DNA from: Clostridiales bacterium
Lineage (GTDB): Bacteria > Bacillota > Clostridia > Christensenellales > Aristaeellaceae
DNA length: 64,000 nt
NCBI GenBank assembly: GCA_015056205.1
Contig: SVGS01000001.1
Location: forward strand, 1-64,000
Direction: 5' to 3'
In this document: positions 51,854-59,715 of the stretch, in pieces
Layout: each line of letters begins with the position of its first letter
Position numbering within the stretch: the first letter of the stretch is position 1
Made by a program: the position numbers and the translations under genes
The notes under the pieces: model-generated
Database searches by the model: none
What the model was told of the DNA's origin: nothing
The model's input: the letters and a program-made list of their open reading frames with translations, nothing else

Positions 51854-52975
51854 ATGGAGAAGGCAAAGGTATATTTCACTGATTTCCGGACTCAGCTGGA
51901 TGTCAGCCTGGGGGTCAAGCTGCAGAGGCTGTGCCGCAAAGCCGGCATCGAATCGATCGATTTTACGGAGAAGTTTACCGCCGTCAAAATGCATTTCGGA
52001 GAACTGGGGAACTTTTCCTATCTTCGGCCGAACTATGTCAAAGCCGTGACGGATCTGATCCGGGAGCTGGGCGGAAAGCCCTTTCTGACCGACTGCAATA
52101 CGCTGTATCCGGGAAGCAGGAAAAACGCCCTGGATCATCTGTACAATGCTGAAGTCAACGGCTTCAACAGCGTTACCACCGGATGCTATGTGATCATAGC
52201 CGACGGACTGAAAGGAACGGACGATGTGACGCTGCCTGTGCCGGGAGGCGTTTACTGCAGGGAAGCCTATGTGGGCAGAGCGCTGCATGACGCCGATATC
52301 CTGATCTCCCTTTCCCATTTCAAGGGGCATGAGATGACGGGCTTCGGCGGAGCGATTAAAAACGTCGGCATGGGCGGCGGGAGCCGGGCCGGAAAAATGC
52401 AGCAGCACAACGACGGGAAGCCGGCCGTTGATCCGGAGCTTTGCCGGGGCTGCAGAAAATGCGCCAGAGAATGCGGATCCGACGCGATCAGCTATGAGAA
52501 CGGAAAAGCAGTGATCAGCCAGGAACTCTGCAAGGGGTGCGGCCGCTGCATCGGCGCCTGCGCCTTTGACGCGATCAAACCGCAGCAGGATTCGGCGCTG
52601 AAGGCGCTCTGCTGCAAAATGGCGGAGTATACCGCAGCGATCTGCTACGGGAAACCCTGTTTCCATATCAGCCTGATTATGGACGTATCTCCGAACTGCG
52701 ACTGCCACGGCGAGAACGACGCGCCCATCCTGCCCAATATCGGAATGCTGGCGTCTTTCGATCCCGTCGCCCTGGATCAGGCCTGCGCGGATCTCTGCCT
52801 GGCCGCGGAGCCTGTCCGGAACAGCCAGCTGGGAGATCATCTGGCCACGCCGGGATGGCATCATCATCATGACCATTTTCTGGACAGCAACCCGAATGTC
52901 CTCTGGAAGGAAACGCTCGAGCACGGGGAAGCGATCGGCCTGGGCACACGGAACTACGAACTGATCCGCATGTGA
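51854..52975 (+). CDS. DUF362-domain protein with two 4Fe-4S ferredoxin motifs
   Basis: The 373-residue protein begins with a DUF362 domain (KVYFTDFRT, AVKMHFGELGNFSYLRPNYV, GGKPFLTDCNTLYPGSR, SLSHFKGHEMTGFGGAIKNVGMG). In the second half are two complete 4Fe-4S motifs, CRGCRKCARECG and CKGCGRCIGACAF. A His-rich stretch, GWHHHHDHF, is near the end. It is cytoplasmic and probably an electron carrier or iron-sulfur protein; the physiological reaction of this family is not established. The ATG at 51854 follows GGAGGG by six bases. It diverges from the ABC importer operon. Confidence 0.88.
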   Translation: MEKAKVYFTDFRTQLDVSLGVKLQRLCRKAGIESIDFTEKFTAVKMHFGELGNFSYLRPNYVKAVTDLIRELGGKPFLTDCNTLYPGSRKNALDHLYNAEVNGFNSVTTGCYVIIADGLKGTDDVTLPVPGGVYCREAYVGRALHDADILISLSHFKGHEMTGFGGAIKNVGMGGGSRAGKMQQHNDGKPAVDPELCRGCRKCARECGSDAISYENGKAVISQELCKGCGRCIGACAFDAIKPQQDSALKALCCKMAEYTAAICYGKPCFHISLIMDVSPNCDCHGENDAPILPNIGMLASFDPVALDQACADLCLAAEPVRNSQLGDHLATPGWHHHHDHFLDSNPNVLWKETLEHGEAIGLGTRNYELIRM

Positions 52976-52995
52976 GGCCGGAGCGCCGGACCGGC

Positions 52996-53024
52996 TTGAC
53001 AGCAGCCGGGAAACAGAGGATAAT
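52996..53024 (+). promoter_or_regulatory. Promoter of the VanW-domain gene
   Basis: Perfect TTGACA (52996-53001) and GATAAT (53019-53024) are separated by 17 bases, starting 20 bases after the DUF362 stop. The leader to the ATG is about 23 bases. Confidence 0.85.
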
Positions 53025-53053
53025 TTTACCGTTTACAGAAGGAGGACAGGCAC

Positions 53054-54256
53054 ATGAAGCGGTGGGTCAGTTTATGGCTGTGCCTTGTGCTTTGCGTCTT
53101 TTCCGCCGTCAGCCTGGCGGAAGACGAAGAATCCGGGAACGAGGGAGATACCGCCGGCATCGGAACAGACGTGGAGGGAGTGACCGCTCAGGAGGAGCAG
53201 GAAACCCGTTCGCTGGATGAAGTGGATGAAAGCGAATACATCGTCACCGGAAAGGTTTACGAGGAAAAAACACTGGCGGATTTCAACAAAAATTCCCCCG
53301 CGCTCTACCGCGGACAGCAGCGGGAAGGGTACGGCGGCCTTTATTCCAGGAAAGAAGCCAGCAGGGAGAACAGCATTTCCTATGCCAGCGGCAGCGTGTA
53401 TGAAGATATCCTGTATGTCGGGCTGCAATGGATGATTGTCCGGCGGGATGACGGGAAAATCGGTTACGTCAAGCGGGAGTATATGGCTAAGAGCACCATT
53501 GAAGCGATCGATCCGGTGAATACTCCGCCTTTCAACGCGCAGAAACACGCGTGGATTGCCACCACGGCCACGGCCTGCCATGTCCGAAAAAGCATGGACA
53601 AAACCAAGACCCGGGACGGCGATGACGGAAACAACTGGGTGATCCTCAAGCCCGGAACGCAGATCAGCATCTGGCAGTTTTACGACGGCTGGGCGATGGT
53701 GAATTATATGCGCAGCTACGGATACATCGATCCGGACGAACTGACGGATCTGATTCCCGTCGCGCCGACCGATACGGAGCTTTATCCGGACAGTCCGATC
53801 GCCGCTTATACCAGCTACTACAAAATGAACCAGACGGAAAGCAATCTCAGCCGTATTCACAACATCAAAAGAGGATGCGAGCTGATTTCGGGAATCCTGC
53901 AGCCGGGTGAAACCTTTAACGCAAACAAGATTATGGGGCCTTATAACCGCTCCAAGGGATATCAGCCGGCGCCTGTGATGATCGAAGGGAAAACCGTTCC
54001 GGGGTACGGCGGAGGAACCTGCCAGGTTTCAAGCACGCTTTACAATGTGCTGATTCAGCTGCCCAGGATCCAGATCAATTACAGACGCCCCCACGGCGGG
54101 AACGGCGCCAGCTATCTGCCGATTCACTGCGACGCCGCTGTCGGAAACGACAGCCTGAATCTGATCTTTGTGAACGGATATGATTTTCCCATCCGGATTG
54201 AGGGACACAGCAAGGATGACGGAGCCCTGCTAATGCTGATTTACCGGGCTCACTGA
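53054..54256 (+). CDS. Secreted VanW-domain protein with SH3-like region
   Basis: A 400-residue protein with a signal peptide (cleaved near SLAED), an acidic linker, then two stretches that look like bacterial SH3 repeats (about 95-145 with WMIVRRDDGKIGYVKREYM, and about 165-240 with CHVRKSMDK and WAMVNYMRSYGYID). The C-terminal third (about 265-400) is a VanW domain: HNIKRGCELISGILQPGETF, YQPAPVMIEGKTVPGYGGGTCQVSSTLYN with a conserved Cys, and the closing FPIRIEG. VanW proteins occur in glycopeptide-resistance clusters and widely in clostridia; their reaction is unknown. SH3 domains suggest wall binding. AAGGAGG precedes the ATG. No van resistance genes are nearby. Confidence 0.85.
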   Translation: MKRWVSLWLCLVLCVFSAVSLAEDEESGNEGDTAGIGTDVEGVTAQEEQETRSLDEVDESEYIVTGKVYEEKTLADFNKNSPALYRGQQREGYGGLYSRKEASRENSISYASGSVYEDILYVGLQWMIVRRDDGKIGYVKREYMAKSTIEAIDPVNTPPFNAQKHAWIATTATACHVRKSMDKTKTRDGDDGNNWVILKPGTQISIWQFYDGWAMVNYMRSYGYIDPDELTDLIPVAPTDTELYPDSPIAAYTSYYKMNQTESNLSRIHNIKRGCELISGILQPGETFNANKIMGPYNRSKGYQPAPVMIEGKTVPGYGGGTCQVSSTLYNVLIQLPRIQINYRRPHGGNGASYLPIHCDAAVGNDSLNLIFVNGYDFPIRIEGHSKDDGALLMLIYRAH

Positions 54257-54272
54257 GAAAAAGAAAGGAAAA

Positions 54273-55484
54273 ATGAACATAATGAAACGTCTGCTGGTGA
54301 TTCTGCTGATCATGGCCCTGCTGCTTCCGATGGCAGTCAGCGCGGAAACCGGGCCGGTTGCCTATCTGTATACCTTTGAAGCCGGTGACGCGCTGGAAGG
54401 TGACGGAGCCGCGGTTATCCGGGAACTCCTGGACGCGATTCAGGTCCGGATGACGCGTCAGAACGGGAAGGAGGAAAACCTGTATCAGATCGAACTGGTC
54501 TCCGAGGGAAAGTCCGCCTTCACGCTTCTGGTGCAGGATTCGGCGGACGGAGAATACAGCCTGACCTGCTCTCTGCTTGGGAAGAACAAGCTGAAGCTGG
54601 AGAAGGAACAGATCACCGATTTTCTGCGAACACTGGTGCAGGTGCTGGCGGACCTGAACGTGCTGAAAGGGGAGAGCCTTGAAAAAATCGACGGACTGGC
54701 GATCCGGGCGGGCAATCTGCTTTCCAGGCTGGAAAGGAGCAGCGACGACGATATGTCGCTGAACGGTCTGGATCTGACACCGTACCTGATGGTTCTGACG
54801 AAATACGCCACGCAGGCAGAGCACAAGGAACTGCCAGCGGACAATGAGATCTGCCCCGGAGCGGTCGGCATGTGGCACTATCAGCTGGCGGAAGAGGATC
54901 TGAACGCACTGATCGATTCAGCCCTGAATAAGATGATGAGCATTCCGGTCATTAATGACGAGCTGAAGAGCGGCAGGCTGCGCATCGGCAAGCAGGTCAT
55001 TACCGACAGTTTTATCCGTACGCTGTTCGGAGCCATGCACGGGGACACCACGCTGGATCTTTATGAAGACGAAAGTGGACAAATGGTCCGGATGATTCTG
55101 CATATTCCGGAGCTGTCCACTCTGATGGAGAAACCGGAACTCAAAGGTCTGATTACCGATCCTTTCTTCGCTCAGATCAACGGGATCAGTATCAACGTCG
55201 ACCGGGTCAGAGGAGAAGGCGTGTCGCTGACAAGCGATACACAGATTCAGATTCTCGGGATCGACCGGAAACTGCTGGGTGTTCGTCTCGACCGGATGGC
55301 GGGAGAGAAGATTCAGGTGAAGGAAGCGAAAAAGACCTACGAAGTCGGACAGCTGAACAGTCAGGAACTGTGGGATCTTCTGAAATCCATGTGGTCAACC
55401 ATTCTTTTCCACGCGGCGGATTTCGTGCTGGATCTTCCGCGGTGCGTCTTTGACCTGATCATCGGAAAGTTCTCCATCTTTTAA
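54273..55484 (+). CDS. Secreted protein of unknown function
   Basis: I do not recognise this 403-residue protein. It has a clear signal peptide (KRLLVILLIMALLLPMAVSA-E), then a soluble mixed alpha/beta body with no obvious active-site motif. A late element, SISTVNVDRV-like around NGISINVDRV followed by repeated hydrophobic/polar strands, hints at a lipoprotein-like beta sheet, but there is no lipobox. AAAGGAAAA lies directly before the ATG; an ATG nine bases further in is possible. It starts 16 bases after the VanW gene and ends before a terminator, so the two secreted proteins are co-expressed and may share a cell-surface role. Confidence 0.7.
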   Translation: MNIMKRLLVILLIMALLLPMAVSAETGPVAYLYTFEAGDALEGDGAAVIRELLDAIQVRMTRQNGKEENLYQIELVSEGKSAFTLLVQDSADGEYSLTCSLLGKNKLKLEKEQITDFLRTLVQVLADLNVLKGESLEKIDGLAIRAGNLLSRLERSSDDDMSLNGLDLTPYLMVLTKYATQAEHKELPADNEICPGAVGMWHYQLAEEDLNALIDSALNKMMSIPVINDELKSGRLRIGKQVITDSFIRTLFGAMHGDTTLDLYEDESGQMVRMILHIPELSTLMEKPELKGLITDPFFAQINGISINVDRVRGEGVSLTSDTQIQILGIDRKLLGVRLDRMAGEKIQVKEAKKTYEVGQLNSQELWDLLKSMWSTILFHAADFVLDLPRCVFDLIIGKFSIF

Positions 55485-55496
55485 GATCGGCCGCGA

Positions 55497-55523
55497 AGAA
55501 AGCCAGAACGCTTTCTGCTTTTT
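55497..55523 (+). terminator. Intrinsic terminator after the two secreted-protein genes
   Basis: AGAAAGC (55497-55503) pairs with GCTTTCT (55510-55516) around a six-base loop, followed by GCTTTTTC. The stem is only moderately GC-rich. Confidence 0.65.
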
Positions 55524-55568
55524 CAGAATACAGGACAGCCGGATGCGGATAAGGAGAGTGAACGGTCC

Positions 55569-56327
55569 ATGAAACGAATCAAGCATTATGTCGTCCCTGC
55601 TATTTTTACGGTGCTGGGAATCTGGCTGATCGCGAACAAAACCTCATTTCTGAAAATAATGGGAATTATCATGGTGGCGATCAGTGCTGTGGGAATTACG
55701 CTTCATGTAACGGACCGGGAAGAAGCCAAGGTTCCCAAAATCGGTTACAGCATCCTCAGCGGGCTGGTCGGAGCGGTCGGAGCCTTTGTCCTGATTGCGC
55801 CTGATTTTGCCACTCAGTATATCCGTTATCTGATCGGCGGAATCATCGTGCTGTTTGCCGGATCGACAGCCTATCGCATGTACCGGAACCACTATAACCC
55901 CCCCTTCGTGATCGCGGAAGGCATCGCCGTCGTGCTGGGGATCGTCATTATTTTCGTTACGATGGATGAATCCTTTTTCCCTGTGGCGGCCGGCTGCTCA
56001 ACCGTCTTTACGGGCGTGGCGGCATTGCTCGGACAGTTTTTCGGAAGACCGGGTTCCGACGGGAAGAAAATCCTGAAGGTCAACACCACGCCGATTCCGG
56101 TGCCGAACGGGGAAGCGGAGCCTTCCGGCGGGAATGTGACGAATCCCTCTGAAAGCCCTGCGGAACCGGCTTCTACGGCAAAACAGGCGGAAGCTGGGCT
56201 GACAGAAAAAACGGCGGAAACCGATTCGGCGGAAAGCACGGTTCAAACAAGTCCGGCGGGCAAGCGGCCTGATGAGGCTTCTGCCGGGACGGAGAAACCG
56301 GAAGAAAAAGCAGAAAAAAACGTGTAA
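55569..56327 (+). CDS. DUF308/HdeD-like membrane protein with acidic tail
   Basis: A 252-residue protein with about six membrane helices in the first 160 residues, arranged in short pairs (WLIANKTSFLKIMGIIMVAISAVGI, ILSGLVGAVGAFVLIAPDF, YLIGGIIVLFAGSTAYRMY) as in HdeD/DUF308 proteins. The last 90 residues are a low-complexity cytoplasmic tail rich in Glu, Ala, Pro and Thr. The function is unknown; HdeD relatives are linked with acid stress in enterobacteria, which need not apply here. AAGGAGA lies 11 bases before the ATG. It follows a terminator and is 67 bases upstream of the GGDEF gene on the same strand, possibly in one transcript. Confidence 0.65.
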   Translation: MKRIKHYVVPAIFTVLGIWLIANKTSFLKIMGIIMVAISAVGITLHVTDREEAKVPKIGYSILSGLVGAVGAFVLIAPDFATQYIRYLIGGIIVLFAGSTAYRMYRNHYNPPFVIAEGIAVVLGIVIIFVTMDESFFPVAAGCSTVFTGVAALLGQFFGRPGSDGKKILKVNTTPIPVPNGEAEPSGGNVTNPSESPAEPASTAKQAEAGLTEKTAETDSAESTVQTSPAGKRPDEASAGTEKPEEKAEKNV

Positions 56328-56394
56328 AAGCCGGACAGCACATGCGCAGGAACGGAAAGAGCGGGCAGAAACCGAACGGAACGGGAGACCGGCC

Positions 56395-58278
56395 ATGAGA
56401 AAATATCGGATCGCCTTTTTCACCGTGGACTGGAATTATGAGCTCGTGGAAAGCACCCTCCATGGACTGAAACGGTTTACGGATGATCATGAAAACGTCA
56501 GCATACAGGTGTTTGACTGCTTCGGAAAAGACCTGGATACTCCGCGCAACCGCAGCGAGTTTGCCGTATTCCGGCTGGCAGATCTCAGCCGGTATGACGG
56601 TGCACTGATCCAGGGAAACCAGCTGATCTTCGAGCCTGCGAGGCTGGAACTGATGAACCGGATCCTGGAAACGGGAATCCCGGCTGTTTCCATCGGATGC
56701 CCGATGGAGGGATGCGCGCTGGTCAGAATGGACGACCGCAAGGCCCAGTATGATATTACGGCTCATCTGATTCGGGATCACGGTGCGAAAAGGCTGGTTT
56801 ACCTGACCGGCATTCTGGATAACGGATGCCCTGAAGCGGAATACAGGAGGGACGGCTTCCTGGATGCCTGCCGTGATTTCGGGATTGAACCCCGGTCTGT
56901 TACGGTTATTCCCGGAACCTGGCGCACAGAGGACGGGAGCAACGCGGTCAAAAGCTTCCTGAAGGGTGACCTTCCTTTACCGGACGCTTTTGTCTGCGCG
57001 AATGATGAAACGGCACTGGGCGTGATCGACGCGCTTTCCGCCGCGGGGGTTCGTGTTCCGGAAGATGTGATGGTGACCGGATATGACAATATTATGAGCG
57101 CGAGGCTTTCGAATCCGCGCCTGAGCACAGTTGCCATTGACAGCAACAAACAGTATTATTTCGGCATGCAGGTGCTGATCGACAGGATTGACGGAACCGA
57201 TACGCGGGAGGAAGTGGTTTTCCCGCACGAACTGATCCTGTCGGAATCCTGCGGCTGCAAGGAAGCCGTAGGACGGGATCAGGCCAGAATTGAATTCTTT
57301 CAGCAGACACAGCTGCTGAAAAGATTTTATCTGATGCAGGATCAGCTGGCGGAGGAGCTGTTCAGCGCTCCTGATTTACTGGAGCTGATGAACGCGGTGG
57401 AACAGAACCGGAAAATTTTCGGGTGTGACAGCGTTTATTTGTGCATGAACGACTACTATTATGACAGCTATGACCGGGACAACTGGCAGGAAAACTCGGA
57501 GGATTTCGGAAAAAACATGGTAATGGCCGCCTGCGGTGTCAGCATGAAAAGCGGGAACCGCCGTTACCGGGGAGAACGCTTTGAAACCGGAAAGCTTCTG
57601 CCGCCTTCCCTGATGGAAAAAGAACGGTTTCTGATCTTTTATCCGCTGCATTATACAACTTATTCCATCGGATATGTGGCCATGAACAGCATCAGCGTCG
57701 CGGCCAAACTGAATCTTCATGAAAGTATTCTGAATTTTCTGGAAATCGCCATTGATAACGTCCGGAAGAAAATGCTGCTGCGGCAGCTCAATGACGTCCT
57801 GGATGATCTGTATGTCCATGACGGGCTGACGAAGCTTTTCAACCGTTTCGGATATGAACGGTACGCGGAGGAGATTTACCGGCAGTTTCTGGATGAAACC
57901 GGTTGCGTGCAGATCCTGTTCATTGATATGGACGGCCTGAAGGACATCAATGACCGGCTGGGGCATGAAGCCGGAGACGAGGCTATACAGCTGAGCGCAA
58001 AAACCCTGAAGAAAGTATGCGGAGAACAGGATTTTCTGATGCGATACGGCGGAGATGAATTCCTGATTATCGCGGACGGCAGGGAATCCTGTCTCGCGGA
58101 ACGAATTGAGGAAGAACTGGCCCGCTGCCGCTGTACCAGCGATCCGGACATTCAGCTCGGAATGAGTATCGGCAGCGCGGCCGCTTCCGCAGAGGACCAA
58201 AGGAGCCTGGAATCCTGTGTACAGGAAGCGGATCAGATGATGTATGAGATCAAGCGTAAGCGGAAAAAGAGCCGGTAG
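56395..58278 (+). CDS. Sugar-binding (LacI-type) domain fused to a GGDEF domain
   Basis: The 627-residue protein joins a periplasmic-binding-like ligand domain of the LacI/GalR type (about 1-285: RMDDRKAQYDITAHLIRDHG, RLVYLTGILDN, PDAFVCANDETALGVIDAL, VTGYDNI) to a linker ending in SESCGCKEAVG, a GAF-like middle region (about 315-460), and a C-terminal GGDEF domain (about 470-627) with an intact GGDEF at 552-556 in RYGGDEFLII. The usual LacI DNA-binding helix-turn-helix is absent, and there is no signal peptide or membrane helix, so it is a cytoplasmic sensor. Intact GGDEF residues predict cyclic di-GMP synthesis. It lies 110 bases before the promoter for a galactose/glucose-type importer, which suggests a sugar ligand. 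The ATG at 56395 follows GGGAGA. Confidence 0.85.
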   Translation: MRKYRIAFFTVDWNYELVESTLHGLKRFTDDHENVSIQVFDCFGKDLDTPRNRSEFAVFRLADLSRYDGALIQGNQLIFEPARLELMNRILETGIPAVSIGCPMEGCALVRMDDRKAQYDITAHLIRDHGAKRLVYLTGILDNGCPEAEYRRDGFLDACRDFGIEPRSVTVIPGTWRTEDGSNAVKSFLKGDLPLPDAFVCANDETALGVIDALSAAGVRVPEDVMVTGYDNIMSARLSNPRLSTVAIDSNKQYYFGMQVLIDRIDGTDTREEVVFPHELILSESCGCKEAVGRDQARIEFFQQTQLLKRFYLMQDQLAEELFSAPDLLELMNAVEQNRKIFGCDSVYLCMNDYYYDSYDRDNWQENSEDFGKNMVMAACGVSMKSGNRRYRGERFETGKLLPPSLMEKERFLIFYPLHYTTYSIGYVAMNSISVAAKLNLHESILNFLEIAIDNVRKKMLLRQLNDVLDDLYVHDGLTKLFNRFGYERYAEEIYRQFLDETGCVQILFIDMDGLKDINDRLGHEAGDEAIQLSAKTLKKVCGEQDFLMRYGGDEFLIIADGRESCLAERIEEELARCRCTSDPDIQLGMSIGSAAASAEDQRSLESCVQEADQMMYEIKRKRKKSR

Positions 58279-58347
58279 CGTCCGCACCGGATGATTCGGC
58301 CTGTCCGCAAAAAAGCAAAACCAGTACAAACGGGCGGCAAAAAATCG

Positions 58348-58376
58348 TTGACACTTTCCTCCGAAACCGGTACAAT
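58348..58376 (+). promoter_or_regulatory. Promoter of the mgl-type importer operon
   Basis: Perfect TTGACA (58348-58353) and TACAAT (58371-58376) with a 17-base spacer. A leader of about 98 bases follows to the ATG at 58481. I see no clear cre box or LacI-type operator in this leader. Confidence 0.85.
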
Positions 58377-58480
58377 AATGGTGATTTGTGATTTCAGTAC
58401 CATATCATTTTCCGGGTGTTTATTACGGATTCAGCAGAGAGAGTCTCTGTTGGAATAATAAAAAAGGAGGGTTCATTTCT

Positions 58481-59527
58481 ATGAAGAAACTCGTAGCCCT
58501 GGTCCTGGCGCTTCTCGTGGCGCTGAGCTGCACCGCAGTGTTTGCGGAAGCGAAGACTGAGTACAATGTCGAAGTACTCGTCTGGAAGTTCGACGATACC
58601 TATGGGTCCAGCGTTCGTCAGGGAATGATGAAGTGGGCGGAAACTGTCGGCGATGAATTGGGGGTCAAGATTAACCTGACGATGAACGATGCCGGTGACG
58701 ACATGGCCAAGCAGGTTGAGCAGTGCGACCAGGTGATCGGCAAGAACCCCGACTTTGTGATCATCAACCTGGCTGAGCCCGCCGGCGGACAGACCCTGGT
58801 GGACAAGCTGACGGCCGCGAAGATTCCTTTCCTGTACTACAACATTCCGCCGTCTGAAGAAACCTACGAATCCGTCGTGAAGACCCCCGGTGCTTTCTTC
58901 GTCGGTACGCTGCCCCGTGAAGCCGGCGATATGCAGGGCGAAATTCTGGCTGACCTGTGGGCGGCCGATCCTGCCAAGATCGACCTGAACGGCGACGGCA
59001 AGGTGCAGTTCGTTGAGTTCAAGGGTGTTGCGAACAACCCCGAAGCCATTGCCCGGACTCAGTACTCCGAGGAAACCGCCGTGGCGCTGGGCGTGCCGCT
59101 GGAAATGGTCACCGAGACGATCGTTGCCGACTGGGACACCACCAAGGCCAACGACGCCATGCTGTCCACCTGGCAGGCTCATCCGGAAATCGAGCTGGTT
59201 TTCGCCAACAATGACGATATGGCCATCGGCGTTATCGCCGCTCTGAATCAGTCCGGCTACAATACCGGCAACGAAGGCGACAAGGCCATCTCCGTGATCG
59301 GTGTGGACGCGACCGATGCCGCGATCGAAGCCATCAAGGCCGGCAAGATGACTGCTACCGTCAAGCAGGACGGCGATGCCATGGGCGAGGCCAACATTCG
59401 CATCATGATGAACTACCTGCTGAACGGCAAATGGTACGAAGGTCTGGAAGAAAAGTATAAGCTGAACGATGACGGCGTATCCGTATACATCCCCTACGCC
59501 AAGATCACCGCTGAAAGCGTGAAGTAA
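58481..59527 (+). CDS. mglB: Galactose/glucose-type ABC importer binding protein
   Basis: A 348-residue secreted binding protein. A signal peptide (MKKLVALVLALLVALSC...) leads to a MglB-like body: VLVWKFDDTYGSSVRQGM, VIINLAEPAGGQTLVDKL, FVGTLPREAGDMQG, ELVFANNDDMAIGVIAAL and VIGVDATDAAIEAIKAGKMTATV. The calcium loop typical of galactose-binding proteins is present at about residue 168 (DLNGDGKVQFVE). A cysteine in LSCTAV could be a non-canonical lipobox; otherwise cleavage is after FAEA. The ATG at 58481 follows AGGAGG by ten bases; the longer open frame starts within the leader. Codon choice is very regular, fitting high expression. Hairpins follow before mglA. Confidence 0.9.
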   Translation: MKKLVALVLALLVALSCTAVFAEAKTEYNVEVLVWKFDDTYGSSVRQGMMKWAETVGDELGVKINLTMNDAGDDMAKQVEQCDQVIGKNPDFVIINLAEPAGGQTLVDKLTAAKIPFLYYNIPPSEETYESVVKTPGAFFVGTLPREAGDMQGEILADLWAADPAKIDLNGDGKVQFVEFKGVANNPEAIARTQYSEETAVALGVPLEMVTETIVADWDTTKANDAMLSTWQAHPEIELVFANNDDMAIGVIAALNQSGYNTGNEGDKAISVIGVDATDAAIEAIKAGKMTATVKQDGDAMGEANIRIMMNYLLNGKWYEGLEEKYKLNDDGVSVYIPYAKITAESVK

Positions 59528-59557
59528 GTCTTTCAGAAACAGCTTCGGAGAACCAAC

Positions 59558-59590
59558 GGTTCCGGCGACTTCGGTCGCCGGAACCATTTT
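59558..59590 (+). terminator. Strong UUCG hairpin after mglB (attenuator or RNA-stability element)
   Basis: A perfect 12-base-pair stem (59558-59569 with 59574-59585) closed by a TTCG tetraloop is followed by ATTTTG. The T-run is weak and mglA lies downstream on the same strand, so partial termination or protection of the mglB message is more likely than full termination. Confidence 0.75.
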
Positions 59591-59604
59591 GAAGCATTCC
59601 GGTT

Positions 59605-59624
59605 CATCGTTTCCGGAAACGATG
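59605..59624 (+). promoter_or_regulatory. Perfect 20-bp palindrome in the mglB–mglA gap
   Basis: CATCGTTTCCGGAAACGATG is an uninterrupted perfect palindrome, the form of a dimeric regulator's operator. Its core CGTTTCCGGAAACG recurs in near copy at 59652. It could also form a hairpin in RNA, although with no loop it would be poor. Confidence 0.5.
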
Positions 59625-59651
59625 GCTTCCGCCCTGTTTTCAGGAAGACAC

Positions 59652-59665
59652 CGTTTGCGGAAACG
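59652..59665 (+). promoter_or_regulatory. Second copy of the CGTTTsCGGAAACG motif
   Basis: CGTTTGCGGAAACG differs at one base from the core of the palindrome at 59608-59621, 44 bases away start to start. Two like-sized inverted repeats before mglA suggest a paired binding site. Confidence 0.45.
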
Positions 59666-59715
59666 CTGTTTTACAGGAGTTCTCACAGTATTAATGAAAA
59701 GGGGTGGTTCCATTC

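Noticed and set aside
53054..54256. Vancomycin-resistance locus suggested by the VanW domain
   Set aside because: VanW-domain proteins are widespread; no vanH, vanA/B, vanX, vanR or vanS is present in the window.
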